DNA of 64,000 nucleotides from an uncultured Sphaerochaeta sp. (GTDB lineage: Bacteria; Spirochaetota; Spirochaetia; Sphaerochaetales; Sphaerochaetaceae): assembly GCF_963666015.1 (NCBI RefSeq), contig NZ_OY762555.1, forward strand, positions 1,054,001 to 1,118,000, in the 5' to 3' direction. Of the stretch, positions 1 through 8,970 are shown one piece after another. Below the pieces are notes generated by a model. It saw only the letters and a program-made list of their open reading frames with translations. It made no database searches and had not been told where the DNA came from. The stretch's first letter is position 1; each line of letters opens with the position of its first letter. The position numbers and the translations under genes were made by a program.

Positions 1-9
1 AGGGTTTGT

Positions 10-1782
10 ATGCGGCTGAAGACCTTGAAGGGAAAGATTACAATGATCACCATCACATTTGCCCTCGTCATTGCCATCTTGGTGGCAACCTTCAGCTTTC
101 TGCTCTTCCGTTCTTTCGCCTTGGAGAGCCAGATCTCCTCAACAGAGTTCAACCTGCAGTTCATCGGGGCAAAAGCCCGTGAGAATATGGTTGCCATTGA
201 CTCCCTGATCAAGTGGTGCACCACCAATACCTTGGTATCTGCATATCTGGAACAGGAGGGTAATACCAATGCCCTGGAAACCTATGAACGGGTAAAGGAA
301 GAGGTAATGAACAACCTCGCCCAGGCATATGTCAGCAGGATCATCATCACCGATATCAACCATACGAAACTTATTCATACAGGACTATGGATGAGTGACA
401 GCATGCCGGTAAACACCACCAATGTGGACAGGGTACTTCCTTCCACCTTCACTGAAAATGGTGGTTGGAACCTTATCTGGCAAGACCCTTTCCTTAGGGA
501 AGAGGCACAAGTATTGCCCATCAGGAGAGTACTCACCCGATCCTCATCCCCGGAGGTAACAGGTCAGCTCTACCTGGCGGTAAGTGCCTCATTGATCCTT
601 GACTTGGTCAAGGATTATACACTTCCTGAGGGCTCCTCCCTCTATCTTGGAATTGGAGACCATTTTTACCAACTGAAAAACAACCGCTTCCATCTGATGC
701 AAGTCCCCGCCATGGAAGTAATGGACGCAGATACTGATGGAGAGCGGACCCAAGTTGCAAAGGTCCTCCTGGATGGTCAACAGCAGTTGCTGATAACCTG
801 CCCCACCGGGTTTCAGGACATTACCCTCAGCCAGACCCTCTCATCTGACAAAGTACGTTTTGAGCGTACCACCTACCTCTCCATGCTGGTCATTATCCTA
901 TTGGCAGTCTTGCTTTTTGGAACCATCCTCGCCCTCTTGCTGAACCGGCTCTTCAACCGACCCATCGCAAAGATACAGGAGAGGATGAAGGCAATCGCAC
1001 ATAGTGACTTCTCCAGCGACCCAAGCATCGAATGGGAGGATGAGCTGGGTGATATTGGAAAAGGAATCAATGAACTGGCAGGGCGGGTTGATGAGCTGCT
1101 TGAACGGCGTGTCACCGATGAGAAAAAGAAACAGGAACTGGAGTACCGCATGCTCCAAAGCCAGATCAATCCACACTTCCTCTACAATACGCTCAATTCC
1201 ATCAAATGGATGGCTACCTTGCAGAAAGCAACAGGAATTGCTGAGATGACCACCAGCCTATCCCGCCTCATGAAGAATGTGAGCAAAGCAGATGAACCGA
1301 TCATCACCCTGGAGGCGGAGCTGGAATTGCTGAACGACTACTTTGTCATCCAAAAGTACCGATATGGAGGAACCCTCGTCCTGCAGGTTTCTATAGAACC
1401 ATGCTACTACGCTATAGGCATTCCCCGCTTCACCTTGCAGCCACTGGTGGAGAATGCAATTTTCCATGGTATTGAGCCGAAGGGAGGAGTTGGAACCGTA
1501 ACCATCGAGGTAAGATTGGAAGAGGATGCATACAGCCTTATCATCACCGATGACGGAGTAGGAATGGATCAATCCATCATAGATGCCGCCTTCGACTCCA
1601 GCATATCCCCGAACAAGGGCATGTTCACAGAGATTGGGATCAAGAACGTAGCAAAACGAATCGAATATATGTTTGGTGAGAACTACGGGCTCACCCTGCA
1701 GAGTGAAAAAGGGCTCTACACAAAAGCCATCATTCGGTTACCACTGCAGAAAAAGGATGGAACAGCATGGCGACCAAACTAA
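10..1782 (+). CDS. YesM-type sensor histidine kinase
   Basis: Membrane sensor kinase that probably detects an extracytoplasmic signal, often carbohydrate-related in this family, and phosphorylates the response regulator encoded next. Visible parts: a membrane segment at about residues 12-33, an extracytoplasmic sensor region of about 255 residues, a second membrane segment at about 290-313, a HAMP linker, and a His_kinase (LytS/YesM-like) domain with the phosphoacceptor motif QINPHFLYN, where His is about residue 389. The ATPase domain has an N-box PLVEN near 478-482 and the G1 box DDGVGM near 514-519. The stop codon overlaps the response regulator by 16 bp, so the two are probably translationally coupled. 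The ATG at 10 lies too close to the window edge for its full leader to be seen. The ligand is unknown. Confidence 0.93.
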   Translation: MRLKTLKGKITMITITFALVIAILVATFSFLLFRSFALESQISSTEFNLQFIGAKARENMVAIDSLIKWCTTNTLVSAYLEQEGNTNALETYERVKEEVMNNLAQAYVSRIIITDINHTKLIHTGLWMSDSMPVNTTNVDRVLPSTFTENGGWNLIWQDPFLREEAQVLPIRRVLTRSSSPEVTGQLYLAVSASLILDLVKDYTLPEGSSLYLGIGDHFYQLKNNRFHLMQVPAMEVMDADTDGERTQVAKVLLDGQQQLLITCPTGFQDITLSQTLSSDKVRFERTTYLSMLVIILLAVLLFGTILALLLNRLFNRPIAKIQERMKAIAHSDFSSDPSIEWEDELGDIGKGINELAGRVDELLERRVTDEKKKQELEYRMLQSQINPHFLYNTLNSIKWMATLQKATGIAEMTTSLSRLMKNVSKADEPIITLEAELELLNDYFVIQKYRYGGTLVLQVSIEPCYYAIGIPRFTLQPLVENAIFHGIEPKGGVGTVTIEVRLEEDAYSLIITDDGVGMDQSIIDAAFDSSISPNKGMFTEIGIKNVAKRIEYMFGENYGLTLQSEKGLYTKAIIRLPLQKKDGTAWRPN

Positions 1783-3368
1783 TCATAGCCGATGATGAAC
1801 CATTGGTCCTGGTCGGACTGCAATCCATGCTCAACTGGAATGAGCTCGGCATAGAGATTGTTGCAGTGGCGCGCAATGGATTGCAGCTCCAACAGGCGAT
1901 TGAAAGAGAACACCCCCAGCTGGTGATCACTGATATCAAGATGCCCATCAAGAGTGGTCTGGAAGTGCTCAAGGAGAGTGGTGCGGTATATGGAAGAGTC
2001 CCCCTGTTCATCCTCCTTACCAGCTATGAGGAGTTCAGCTATGTCAAGGAAGCGCTTACCTACCAAGCAGTAGACTACCTGGTTAAGCTTGAATTAACCG
2101 AACAGAGCCTCGCTGCCTCGGTGCAAAAGGCCCTGGACCTCCTACTTCAGATCAAGGAACAGGGACACCCTCCCTATCCCATTTATGAGCGTGGAGTAAT
2201 GGGAGCATTTAGAGACAAGTTCTTTGTCCGGTTGTTCAACGGTCTTATCGACAGCCGGCAGGCTTTCGATTCCCAGAAACAGGAACTGGCTCTCTGTTTT
2301 GAAGAAAAACACTATGTTGTCTGCTATGTAACCATTGAAAGCAAGGAGGAAGAGGAGCGAGATGTGAGCCTCTACTACAGCAGTACCGGCATGCTGAAGG
2401 AGACGCTCTCACGCTATCTTACCTGTCATATAACCAGTTTGGACTTGCACCATCTAGCCATCACCTTCTGTTTGAATGAGGAACAAGGTGCTCACTACCG
2501 CACCATTATCCGTCAGGTTCTGGAGAAGGCATTGCACGTCATATACAACTACTTTTCCGTACATCTTCTCTGTTGTGTAGGGCTCCCGATAAATGACCCA
2601 TACCACCTCAGGGACTCGTTTAACTCAGCACGTCAGTTGCTCACCAGTTCCCAGGAAAAGGCAGCCATCACCTTCGCTGAGCAGAAACAGGTGCAACGCT
2701 TTAGCCTGGATCCCTATCGCAGCCGCCTTACCAGAGCTTTTGAAGAGCTTGATGCAGAAGAACTGGCTCAGATCATGGAAGATGTAGCAAAAGAGATGGA
2801 GAGACAGGGCATCACGCCATTGCAGGCTGTTGAGAGTTCCAGCAATATCCTTTATATGGCCATCAGCCTGATCCCGGATGGACAGAAACTTGTTGAACTA
2901 ATCTTCCAGGAGGAACATGGAGGTTACCGGCAACTATACAGTTGCACTACCACCTACCAGTGTTGTTCATACCTTCGCCATCTCGCAGAGGGATTGGGCA
3001 AGTATCTGCAGTCCAGGAAGCAGGACTATCGTGCAAAGGTCGTTGCTAATATCCAGCAATACATCCAGGAAAACATCACCAGGAAGCTCAACCTCACAGA
3101 GGTTGCCCTACTCTTCGGGTTCAGCCAGAACTACCTCAGCAGTCTCTTCTCCCGCTATAGCGAGTACAGTTTCGTAGAGTACATCACCAAGGAAAAAATA
3201 CATGCGGCGAAACAGATGATGGTTCAAGGGGAGTACAAGGTGTATGAGATTGCAGAAAAACTTGGCTTTGAAAGCTCCTTCTACTTCAGCAAAGTGTTCA
3301 AAAAGGTGGAAGGACTCAGCCCAAGGCAGTACCTGCAACACCTTTCACGTAAGGAAGAGCACGTATGA
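1767..3368 (+). CDS. YesN-type response regulator with AraC DNA-binding domain
   Basis: Cytoplasmic transcription factor, partner of the preceding kinase. An N-terminal receiver domain (about residues 1-120) has the acidic pair D9/D10, the phosphoacceptor D56 in TDIKMP and the conserved Lys in DYLVK. A long central region of about 300 residues follows, as is usual for YesN proteins. The C-terminal 100 residues hold two helix-turn-helix units of the AraC/XylS family (NLTEVALLFGFSQNYLSSLF, then IAEKLGFESSFYFSKVFKK). In this family such pairs usually activate sugar ABC transporter and glycan-degradation genes. Likely targets here are the heparinase-like gene that overlaps it by 4 bp and perhaps the binding-protein operon at 32.5 kb; the targets are inference. 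Confidence 0.93.
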   Translation: MATKLIIADDEPLVLVGLQSMLNWNELGIEIVAVARNGLQLQQAIEREHPQLVITDIKMPIKSGLEVLKESGAVYGRVPLFILLTSYEEFSYVKEALTYQAVDYLVKLELTEQSLAASVQKALDLLLQIKEQGHPPYPIYERGVMGAFRDKFFVRLFNGLIDSRQAFDSQKQELALCFEEKHYVVCYVTIESKEEEERDVSLYYSSTGMLKETLSRYLTCHITSLDLHHLAITFCLNEEQGAHYRTIIRQVLEKALHVIYNYFSVHLLCCVGLPINDPYHLRDSFNSARQLLTSSQEKAAITFAEQKQVQRFSLDPYRSRLTRAFEELDAEELAQIMEDVAKEMERQGITPLQAVESSSNILYMAISLIPDGQKLVELIFQEEHGGYRQLYSCTTTYQCCSYLRHLAEGLGKYLQSRKQDYRAKVVANIQQYIQENITRKLNLTEVALLFGFSQNYLSSLFSRYSEYSFVEYITKEKIHAAKQMMVQGEYKVYEIAEKLGFESSFYFSKVFKKVEGLSPRQYLQHLSRKEEHV

Positions 3369-5146
3369 TAAGAGAATACATACCACTTCTGTCCCACATA
3401 CGTGGTGTATATCAACCAGCCCCACCTGCAACGGACAGGACATTCTGGGATACCATCACATCCCCTGTATCCTCTCTTATCATCAAGCGTGCAGAAAAAG
3501 TGGTTGCTCAGGCAATTCCTGCGCTGCCAGCGTCTCTGTATCTCTCTTTCAGCAGGACAGGCAATCGTACAGCTTTTGAAGAGTGTTATTTCACCAGGAG
3601 ACGGATGCTTGGAACACTGACATTGGCCTACTGCCTGAAGCCAAAGGAAATAATCTTGGATAAGATTATCGACCTCGTCTGGGCAATCGTTGAAGAGTCT
3701 AGTTGGTGTCTACCTGCACACAACAGCTATATACGCGATGCAGAGCAACTCCCCTTGCCCATAAATAACCATCCGATCATCGACCTCTTCAGTGCTGAGA
3801 CAGGCTCAACACTTGCACAGGTCTACTCTTTGCTGAAATCAGACTTTGATGCAACAACTTCCATTATCTCAGAGCGTATTGAGACAGAACTCGAGAGAAG
3901 AATCCTCACCCCTTATCTGACTACCCACTTCTGGTGGATGGGCACCGGGGATGAACCTATGAACAACTGGACTGCGTGGTGTACACAAAATGTGCTGCTT
4001 ACTGCATTTCTGACCCCTGTAGACAAGGAAGACCAGCTACACATAGCAGAAAAGGCTCTCTGCAGCCTGGACTGTTTTCTGAAGGACTACGAGGAGGATG
4101 GATGTTGCAGCGAGGGAGCCCAATACTACCGGCATGCAGCGCTTTGCCTCTACCGCTGTATCGACATGCTGAACTGCATCACCGATATCCAATTTGAAGA
4201 GCTGTTCCTACAGCCAAAAATACGGAACATGGCTTCCTTTATCCGTCATATTCATGCACAAGGACCATACTATTTCAATTTCTCCGATTGCTCTGCCCTT
4301 GCTGGTCCCTGCTCAGTGAGGGAATATCTCTTTGCCCAGGCGGTACAGGATCCAAAGCTAGCTTCATTTGCAAAACATTCGGCACATTTGCGGGAAAAAC
4401 AGGAGAGAGATCTCCCCCAGGAGATCAACCTTACCTATCGTTTGCTTGAACTACTGGGAATTACAGAGGAAGAGCCATTTCCTTCCCTGAAGGAAGAGGA
4501 CCACTACTACCCAAGTGTGGGTATCTGGATCAGTCGGGATAGACATCTTGCCTTGGCGGTCAAAGCTGGAGGAAATGATGACAGCCACAACCATAATGAC
4601 ACTGGCAGTGTCACCCTTTACAAGGATGGATTTCCCCTTCTCATTGACATTGGTGTAGAGCAGTACAACAAGCAGACCTTCAGCCGAGATCGATACTCCA
4701 TCTGGACCATGCGCTCGACCTATCACAATGTGACCAACTTCCCCCCATATGAACAGCAAGCGGGAAAAGAATACCGTTGTACCGTTGAAGAAGCAGTAAC
4801 AGGGCGAATTGTCATGGAGTTAGCTCATTGCTATCCTGAAGCAGCTGGATTGGAATCCTACAGACGAACAGTAACTCATGAAAAAAATGGTGGAATCACC
4901 ATCCTGGAACAAGTAAAAGGGAGTACCTCCCCTGTCCTGACCCTGATGTGCGCTATGCAGCCAGCCATAGAGGGAAAGACCATCCATATTGGTGATACGG
5001 CCATAATGCAATGCAACGCAGAGAATCTGGAGATTACCTGTGAATCGATCACAGTGGAAGATAAGCGATTACGTGCAGTATGGCCTAAGGTTATCTACCG
5101 GCTGCTCCTTGGCTATACCAAAGAGCTCAAACTTTTCATAGAATAA
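3365..5146 (+). CDS. heparinase II/III family protein
   Basis: Predicted polysaccharide lyase-like enzyme of 593 residues. The first half looks like the alpha/alpha toroid of the heparinase II/III and alginate lyase families. The second half carries the family's conserved stretch DDSHNHNDTGSVTLY, followed by a YSIWTMRSTYHN segment, and ends in a beta-rich region. These enzymes cleave acidic polysaccharides or oligosaccharides by beta-elimination; the substrate cannot be read from the sequence. No signal peptide is visible, so it may act in the cytoplasm on imported oligosaccharides. The ATG overlaps the TGA of the response regulator in an ATGA junction, which puts it in the same transcript as the two-component pair. 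Confidence 0.82.
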   Translation: MIREYIPLLSHIRGVYQPAPPATDRTFWDTITSPVSSLIIKRAEKVVAQAIPALPASLYLSFSRTGNRTAFEECYFTRRRMLGTLTLAYCLKPKEIILDKIIDLVWAIVEESSWCLPAHNSYIRDAEQLPLPINNHPIIDLFSAETGSTLAQVYSLLKSDFDATTSIISERIETELERRILTPYLTTHFWWMGTGDEPMNNWTAWCTQNVLLTAFLTPVDKEDQLHIAEKALCSLDCFLKDYEEDGCCSEGAQYYRHAALCLYRCIDMLNCITDIQFEELFLQPKIRNMASFIRHIHAQGPYYFNFSDCSALAGPCSVREYLFAQAVQDPKLASFAKHSAHLREKQERDLPQEINLTYRLLELLGITEEEPFPSLKEEDHYYPSVGIWISRDRHLALAVKAGGNDDSHNHNDTGSVTLYKDGFPLLIDIGVEQYNKQTFSRDRYSIWTMRSTYHNVTNFPPYEQQAGKEYRCTVEEAVTGRIVMELAHCYPEAAGLESYRRTVTHEKNGGITILEQVKGSTSPVLTLMCAMQPAIEGKTIHIGDTAIMQCNAENLEITCESITVEDKRLRAVWPKVIYRLLLGYTKELKLFIE

Positions 5147-5165
5147 GATGCAGGAGCTGAGAACA

Positions 5166-5492
5166 ATGCCATCAACGCTGGAGTATATTGAGTTTATTTG
5201 CAATCAGATTGATGAAGAGTGGCACCCCAGTTACAGGAAAATGTTTGGGGATTACTTTGTATATATACGAAATAAGCCAATTATATTGGTCTGTGACGAT
5301 GTTGCGTATGTCAAGAAACTTCCCTGCATCGCCTCCCTGATGCAGGATGCAGAATCCGATATCCCGTTCCAAGGAGCCAATGAGTGGTACATCCTTGATA
5401 TCGAGGACCGCGCCTTGGTGGATGAAGTGGTTTCTGCATTGGAGAAGGTGAGCACGGTTCCTCTGAAACGTAAACGGAAGAAGACTCCTTGA
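5166..5492 (+). CDS. TfoX N-terminal-like small protein
   Basis: Cytoplasmic protein of about 108 residues. The opening region (EYIEFICNQIDEEW, then RKMFGDYFVYIRNKPIILVCDDVAYVK) matches the TfoX/Sxy N-terminal domain family in layout: a helix, the motif R-K-M-F-G, then paired strands. Proteins with only this domain are widespread and mostly uncharacterised; the link to competence regulation holds only for the long Sxy proteins. An upstream in-frame ATG at 5148 sits 1 nt after the heparinase stop, but the ATG at 5166 has an AGGAG 9 nt before it and is preferred. The C-terminus is strongly basic (KRKRKK). Confidence 0.7.
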   Translation: MPSTLEYIEFICNQIDEEWHPSYRKMFGDYFVYIRNKPIILVCDDVAYVKKLPCIASLMQDAESDIPFQGANEWYILDIEDRALVDEVVSALEKVSTVPLKRKRKKTP

Positions 5493-5620
5493 GACAATCC
5501 CTCCAAGGTACTGAATGAATGGTTGATCATTTGTTAGATTTTGCTTGTACGAATATTATATTTTTTCTTTCTTTATATGGTTTTATATATATCCTTCACA
5601 GTTTTTTATACATTTTTTGT

Positions 5621-5649
5621 TTGACACCGTACTCACTCTGGGTTACAGT
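5621..5649 (+). promoter_or_regulatory. sigma70-type promoter for the MsmK/UgpC-like ATPase gene
   Basis: A perfect -35 TTGACA (5621-5626), a 17-bp spacer and -10 TACAGT (5644-5649), inside a very AT-rich intergenic region (5493-5678). The predicted start is near 5656, giving a leader of about 23 nt before the ATG at 5679. Apart from this promoter, nothing is recognised in the AT-rich stretch. Confidence 0.65.
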
Positions 5650-5678
5650 TGTTGTTAGATAAAATAATTGGAGGCAAT

Positions 5679-6791
5679 ATGGCCACAGTACAACTCAAAA
5701 ACATCTCTAAGGTGTATGACGGTGGAGTCAAGGCTGTTGACAATGTCAACATTGATGTGCAAGACCGACAGTTCGTCGTTCTCGTCGGACCTTCGGGTTG
5801 TGGAAAATCCACAACACTCCGCATGGTCGCTGGTTTGGAAGATATCACCAGCGGTGAACTCTACATCGACGGCAACCTCGTCAACGACGTTCCCCCCAAG
5901 GACAGAGACATATGCAATGACCGTATGACAACATGGCCAGAAGACTATGCTCTCTATCCCCACATGACCGTCTATGACAACATGGCTTTCGGATTGAAGA
6001 TCCGTAAGTTCCCCAAAGAAGAGATTGACCAGCGTGTTCGTGAAGCAGCAAAGATCCTTGAGATTGAAGAACTGCTTGACAGAAAGCCAAAGGCTCTCTC
6101 TGGTGGACAGAGACAGCGTGTTGCAGTAGGAAGAGCTATCGTTCGTAAGCCAAAGGTATTCCTTTTTGACGAACCCCTCTCCAACCTCGACGCAAAGCTT
6201 CGTGTCCAGATGCGCGCAGAGATTTCCTCCCTGCATAACCGCCTCAAGGCAACCATGATCTATGTCACCCACGACCAGGTAGAAGCCCTGACCATGGCTG
6301 ATGTAATCGTCGTCATGAAGTTTGGTGTTATTCAGCAGATTGGTGGACCTCTTGATCTCTACAACAACCCACAGAACAAGTTTGTTGCTGGATTCATCGG
6401 TTCTCCTCCAATGAACTTCCTTGAGACTGCTATTGAAGCTGATGGCGATGATATCTACGCAAATGAAGGTACCTTCCGCCTCAAAGTCACTGCAGAGCAG
6501 AAGAAAATGCTGACCCCATATGTTGGAAAGTCAGTTACCTTCGGTATCCGCCCTGAGGATGTTTCATTCAGTAATACCGCCAAGGATGGCGAGACCATCA
6601 ATGGTACGGTAAGTGTTGTTGAACCCCTTGGTAGTGAGACCCACGTTTATACTTCCACTTCCAAGAGCCAGGTTATCGGTAAGATTGAACCTACCCTCGT
6701 CCCTGCTCCGGATACCAAGATCTACTTGATTCCTGACATGGCAAAGGCTAAGTTCTTTGATCTTGAGACCGAACAGGTTATCAACAAATAA
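5679..6791 (+). CDS. MsmK/UgpC-type sugar ABC transporter ATPase with altered Q-loop
   Basis: Cytoplasmic ATPase subunit of carbohydrate ABC importers, 370 residues. ATG 5679 is chosen because GGAGG lies 4 nt upstream; the frame stays open further upstream but without support. Seen: Walker A GPSGCGKST (about 37-45), signature LSGGQ (139-143), Walker B VFLFDEP (160-166), H-loop VTHD (196-199) and a C-terminal TOBE/MalK regulatory region (GIRPEDV). In close relatives the Q-loop reads AMVFQNYALYPHM; here it is CNDRMTTWPEDYALYPHM, so the segment is five residues longer and Glu88 stands where the Q-loop Gln should be. The inserted DNA copies sequence 47 bp downstream. The frame is kept, but coupling to the permeases may be damaged, or the assembly may be wrong. 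Shared ATPases of this kind typically serve orphan permease sets such as the one at 32.5 kb. Confidence 0.9.
   Translation: MATVQLKNISKVYDGGVKAVDNVNIDVQDRQFVVLVGPSGCGKSTTLRMVAGLEDITSGELYIDGNLVNDVPPKDRDICNDRMTTWPEDYALYPHMTVYDNMAFGLKIRKFPKEEIDQRVREAAKILEIEELLDRKPKALSGGQRQRVAVGRAIVRKPKVFLFDEPLSNLDAKLRVQMRAEISSLHNRLKATMIYVTHDQVEALTMADVIVVMKFGVIQQIGGPLDLYNNPQNKFVAGFIGSPPMNFLETAIEADGDDIYANEGTFRLKVTAEQKKMLTPYVGKSVTFGIRPEDVSFSNTAKDGETINGTVSVVEPLGSETHVYTSTSKSQVIGKIEPTLVPAPDTKIYLIPDMAKAKFFDLETEQVINK
5917..5986 (+). repeat. local direct repeat inside the ATPase Q-loop codons
   Basis: Copy 1 at 5917-5937 (21 nt) and copy 2 at 5964-5986 (23 nt) are identical except that copy 1 lacks two bases (CT) after ATGACCGT. 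Copy 2 encodes the conserved MTVYDNM segment in its normal frame; copy 1 is read in another frame and replaces the Q-loop codons. Confidence 0.85.
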
Positions 6792-6809
6792 CAATTGGTT
6801 CATGTATAG

Positions 6810-6836
6810 CCGGCCCACCTAAGGGCCGGTTTTTTT
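6810..6836 (+). terminator. Rho-independent terminator of the ATPase gene
   Basis: Stem CCGGCCC (6810-6816) pairs with GGGCCGG (6823-6829) around a 6-nt loop, followed by seven T residues. It ends at the stop codon of the convergent UPF0316 gene. Confidence 0.9.
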
Positions 6837-7338
6837 ATGCATATGCACGCATCTTGATATCTTCGACTACAAGGTAGCAGGTGGGATCAATGGAACGGGT
6901 AAGTTTCATGACTTGCTTCACTGATCTTCTGGGAACTTGTACGAACAAGAGATAGATAGTTCCATCCCGTCCATTCCCTTGAAACTCAGTTACACGAAAT
7001 CCTTGGTCTCTCAGTAACTGAGCAACTGCAGAGCCCTTCTGTGTGAAGACTTTCACTACTTGATCCCCGATTTTCAGCATGCTCTCCAAAGTGATACCCA
7101 CAAAGGTCCCAGCAGCAAATCCAAAGGCAAAGGCAATGGCCATGAGAGGGTCTGACAAGTCATTGATAACCCTCGATACAGCAAACACCCAAATGATGGA
7201 TTCAACGAATGCAATGACAAACGTAAGAGCTTTCTTCCCACGAATGACAAGCGCATGACGCAAGGTACCCAGAGAGACATCCAACACTCTCGCAAGGAAG
7301 ATCATCAAGGCCAAATAGAGCGAAGCAGAATCGACCAC
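6835..7338 (-). CDS. UPF0316 / DUF2179 membrane protein
   Basis: 167-residue protein. The N-terminal two thirds hold about three hydrophobic helices (LYLALMIFLARVLDVSLGTLR, TFVIAFVESIIWVFAVSRVI, AIAFAFGFAAGTFVGITLE). The C-terminal part is a small soluble DUF2179-type domain (VFTQKGSAVAQLLRDQGFRVTEFQGNG). The arrangement matches the UPF0316 family, whose function is unknown; the soluble domain resembles ligand-binding folds in the YitT group. The start is a GTG at 7338, supported by GAGGG about 7 nt upstream. It has its own promoter at 7370-7398, which lies downstream of the intron. Confidence 0.85.
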   Translation of the reverse strand: MVDSASLYLALMIFLARVLDVSLGTLRHALVIRGKKALTFVIAFVESIIWVFAVSRVINDLSDPLMAIAFAFGFAAGTFVGITLESMLKIGDQVVKVFTQKGSAVAQLLRDQGFRVTEFQGNGRDGTIYLLFVQVPRRSVKQVMKLTRSIDPTCYLVVEDIKMRAYA

Positions 7339-7369
7339 TACACTACCCTCATATGTACATATTCCCTAT

Positions 7370-7398
7370 ACCATAAGGAAAAAAGAGGAAGTAATCAA
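7370..7398 (-). promoter_or_regulatory. promoter of the UPF0316 gene
   Basis: On the minus strand: -35 TTGATT (7398-7393), a 17-bp spacer and -10 TATGGT (7375-7370). The predicted start near 7363 gives a leader of about 25 nt with GAGGG before the GTG. Confidence 0.5.
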
Positions 7399-7506
7399 CA
7401 GAATCCCCAACGTTCTTTCATTCTTTTCTCGGTATGTTTTATTGGTATATTACAATATTTTTGGTAAATCGGGTAGGCAGAGGCCTCACGGCCCCAACCT
7501 CCCACA

Positions 7507-7540
7507 CCAACCGGCATACCGTTCGGTACCGGGCGGTTCA
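7507..7540 (-). other. group II intron domain V (candidate)
   Basis: 34-nt hairpin on the minus strand with outer arms AACCG and CGGTT, an upper stem TACC/GGTA closed by GAAC, and a CGC triad in the 5' arm. It lies 11 nt after the reverse transcriptase stop, as expected when the ORF sits in domain IV. Confidence 0.65.
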
Positions 7541-7551
7541 ATCAAACGACA

Positions 7552-8970
7552 TTACCAATTGACACATGGATATGCGTCCATCAGCAACCTTGTCTCTTGC
7601 TCTTCTTCATATTGCCTACACAGGTAGTCATTGAAGTCGAGTTCATAGTCACGCTCCATTCTCATCTTGTGCCATTCTCTGAGAATGTTCTCGAAGTCTT
7701 GCAATCCAAAGTACTCGACCAGCATTTTATTGGTTACCAAGCTGCCCATCACTATACTCATTTTCCAATACCTACGCGATGACCACCCTAGGTCTTTCTT
7801 TATATGCCATTCGGGTACTCCAGCTTTCCTGAGGTGCCGTTTCCGACTTTTGGCAGTTTTCCACACCTTCCACAGGTATTGCCGTATCCTTCTTCTCAGC
7901 CAAGGGAGGAATTCTTTTGTCAGCCACTTTAGGATACTTCCCCGTGCATAGTAGGCGATCCAACCCTGCATGGTTTCATTTATCTCCTTGATTACCTGAT
8001 GTACCGACACTCCTCGGTTCCTCTTGGTTATCTCCTTGAGTTTTCCCTTGAGACTCTCGATTTTCTCACCCCTTGGTCTGCACACTCCTCTTCCGTTTTC
8101 CTTGCTTCCCAGGGTGATGAAGGTGAACCCAAGAAAACTGGAGCCTTTGGCTTCTCTGGCTTCAGTCTTCTCGACATTCACCTTCAGCTTCAGCTTGCCT
8201 TCCAGATACTTCGTTGCGTTCTTCATCACACGCGCCGCCGCGTAGTCGGATTTGGTGAAAAGCTGGCAGTCGTCGGCGTAGCGGACGAATCTCAATCCTC
8301 TTTTCTCCATCTCCTTGTCAAACGGCGTAAGGTACACATTTGCAAGCAGTGGGCTCAATGGGTTCCCTTGGCTAACACCTCGTTCGGTCTTCTCCAGTTT
8401 GCCCCTATACAGAACCCCTGCCTTGAGGAATACAAAGATTAGCCTCCTGATGTCCTTGTCTTCCATGTCCTTGTCCACCAGTCCCATGAGAATGTCATGG
8501 TCTACAGTATCGAAGTATTTGGAAAGGTCAAGATCCACAACGTGGTCGTAGCCCTCGGACATGTAGAGTTGAGCGAGTCTCACCGCATCCTCTGCACTCC
8601 GGTTCGGCCTGTAGCCGAAGCTGAAATCCGAGAATGTCGGCTCGAACACTGGTGTCAGCACCTGTACCAACGCTTGCTGGACTATCCTGTCCCTTACGGT
8701 GGGGATGCCCAGCAGTCTCTTCTTGCCGTTTGCCTTGGGTATCTCGACCCTTCTCACAGGACTCGGCTTGTACTTCCTCGTGATAATCTCGCTGACCATC
8801 CTTTCCTGGTTTTCCATCAGGTACACCAATGCATCTTCGGCCGGTATGCCGTCAATGCCTGGTGCCCCATCGTTGGACCTGACCTTCTTGGCGGCCTTGG
8901 TAAGGTTGTCATCGGAAACGAGCTTCTCACAAAGCGTGGTGTTCGCCACTGCCATGCCTTCTCTTGTCAT
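7552..8970 (-). CDS. ltrA: group II intron reverse transcriptase/maturase
   Basis: Intron-encoded protein of about 472 residues that binds the intron RNA, helps it splice and copies it into new sites. Seen: an RT0-RT1 region (KAAKKVRSNDGAPGIDG), RT motifs FSFGYRPNRSAEDA, DLDLSKYFDTVDH and QGNPLSPLLANVYL, and the catalytic YADD at about 231-234. The maturase/X region follows (GWIAYYARG, then RRRIRQYLWKVWK). No HNH endonuclease motif is visible after the maturase domain, which fits endonuclease-lacking lineages. ATG 8970 is chosen for its GGGAGGAAGG upstream; the frame stays open 44 codons further, but that part lies in intron RNA structure. The frame is intact, so the element may be active. 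Confidence 0.92.
   Translation of the reverse strand: MTREGMAVANTTLCEKLVSDDNLTKAAKKVRSNDGAPGIDGIPAEDALVYLMENQERMVSEIITRKYKPSPVRRVEIPKANGKKRLLGIPTVRDRIVQQALVQVLTPVFEPTFSDFSFGYRPNRSAEDAVRLAQLYMSEGYDHVVDLDLSKYFDTVDHDILMGLVDKDMEDKDIRRLIFVFLKAGVLYRGKLEKTERGVSQGNPLSPLLANVYLTPFDKEMEKRGLRFVRYADDCQLFTKSDYAAARVMKNATKYLEGKLKLKVNVEKTEAREAKGSSFLGFTFITLGSKENGRGVCRPRGEKIESLKGKLKEITKRNRGVSVHQVIKEINETMQGWIAYYARGSILKWLTKEFLPWLRRRIRQYLWKVWKTAKSRKRHLRKAGVPEWHIKKDLGWSSRRYWKMSIVMGSLVTNKMLVEYFGLQDFENILREWHKMRMERDYELDFNDYLCRQYEEEQETRLLMDAYPCVNW

Noticed and set aside
5655..6272. Open minus-strand frame of about 205 codons opposite the sugar ATPase
   Set aside because: It is antisense to clear ABC motifs and has no features of its own.
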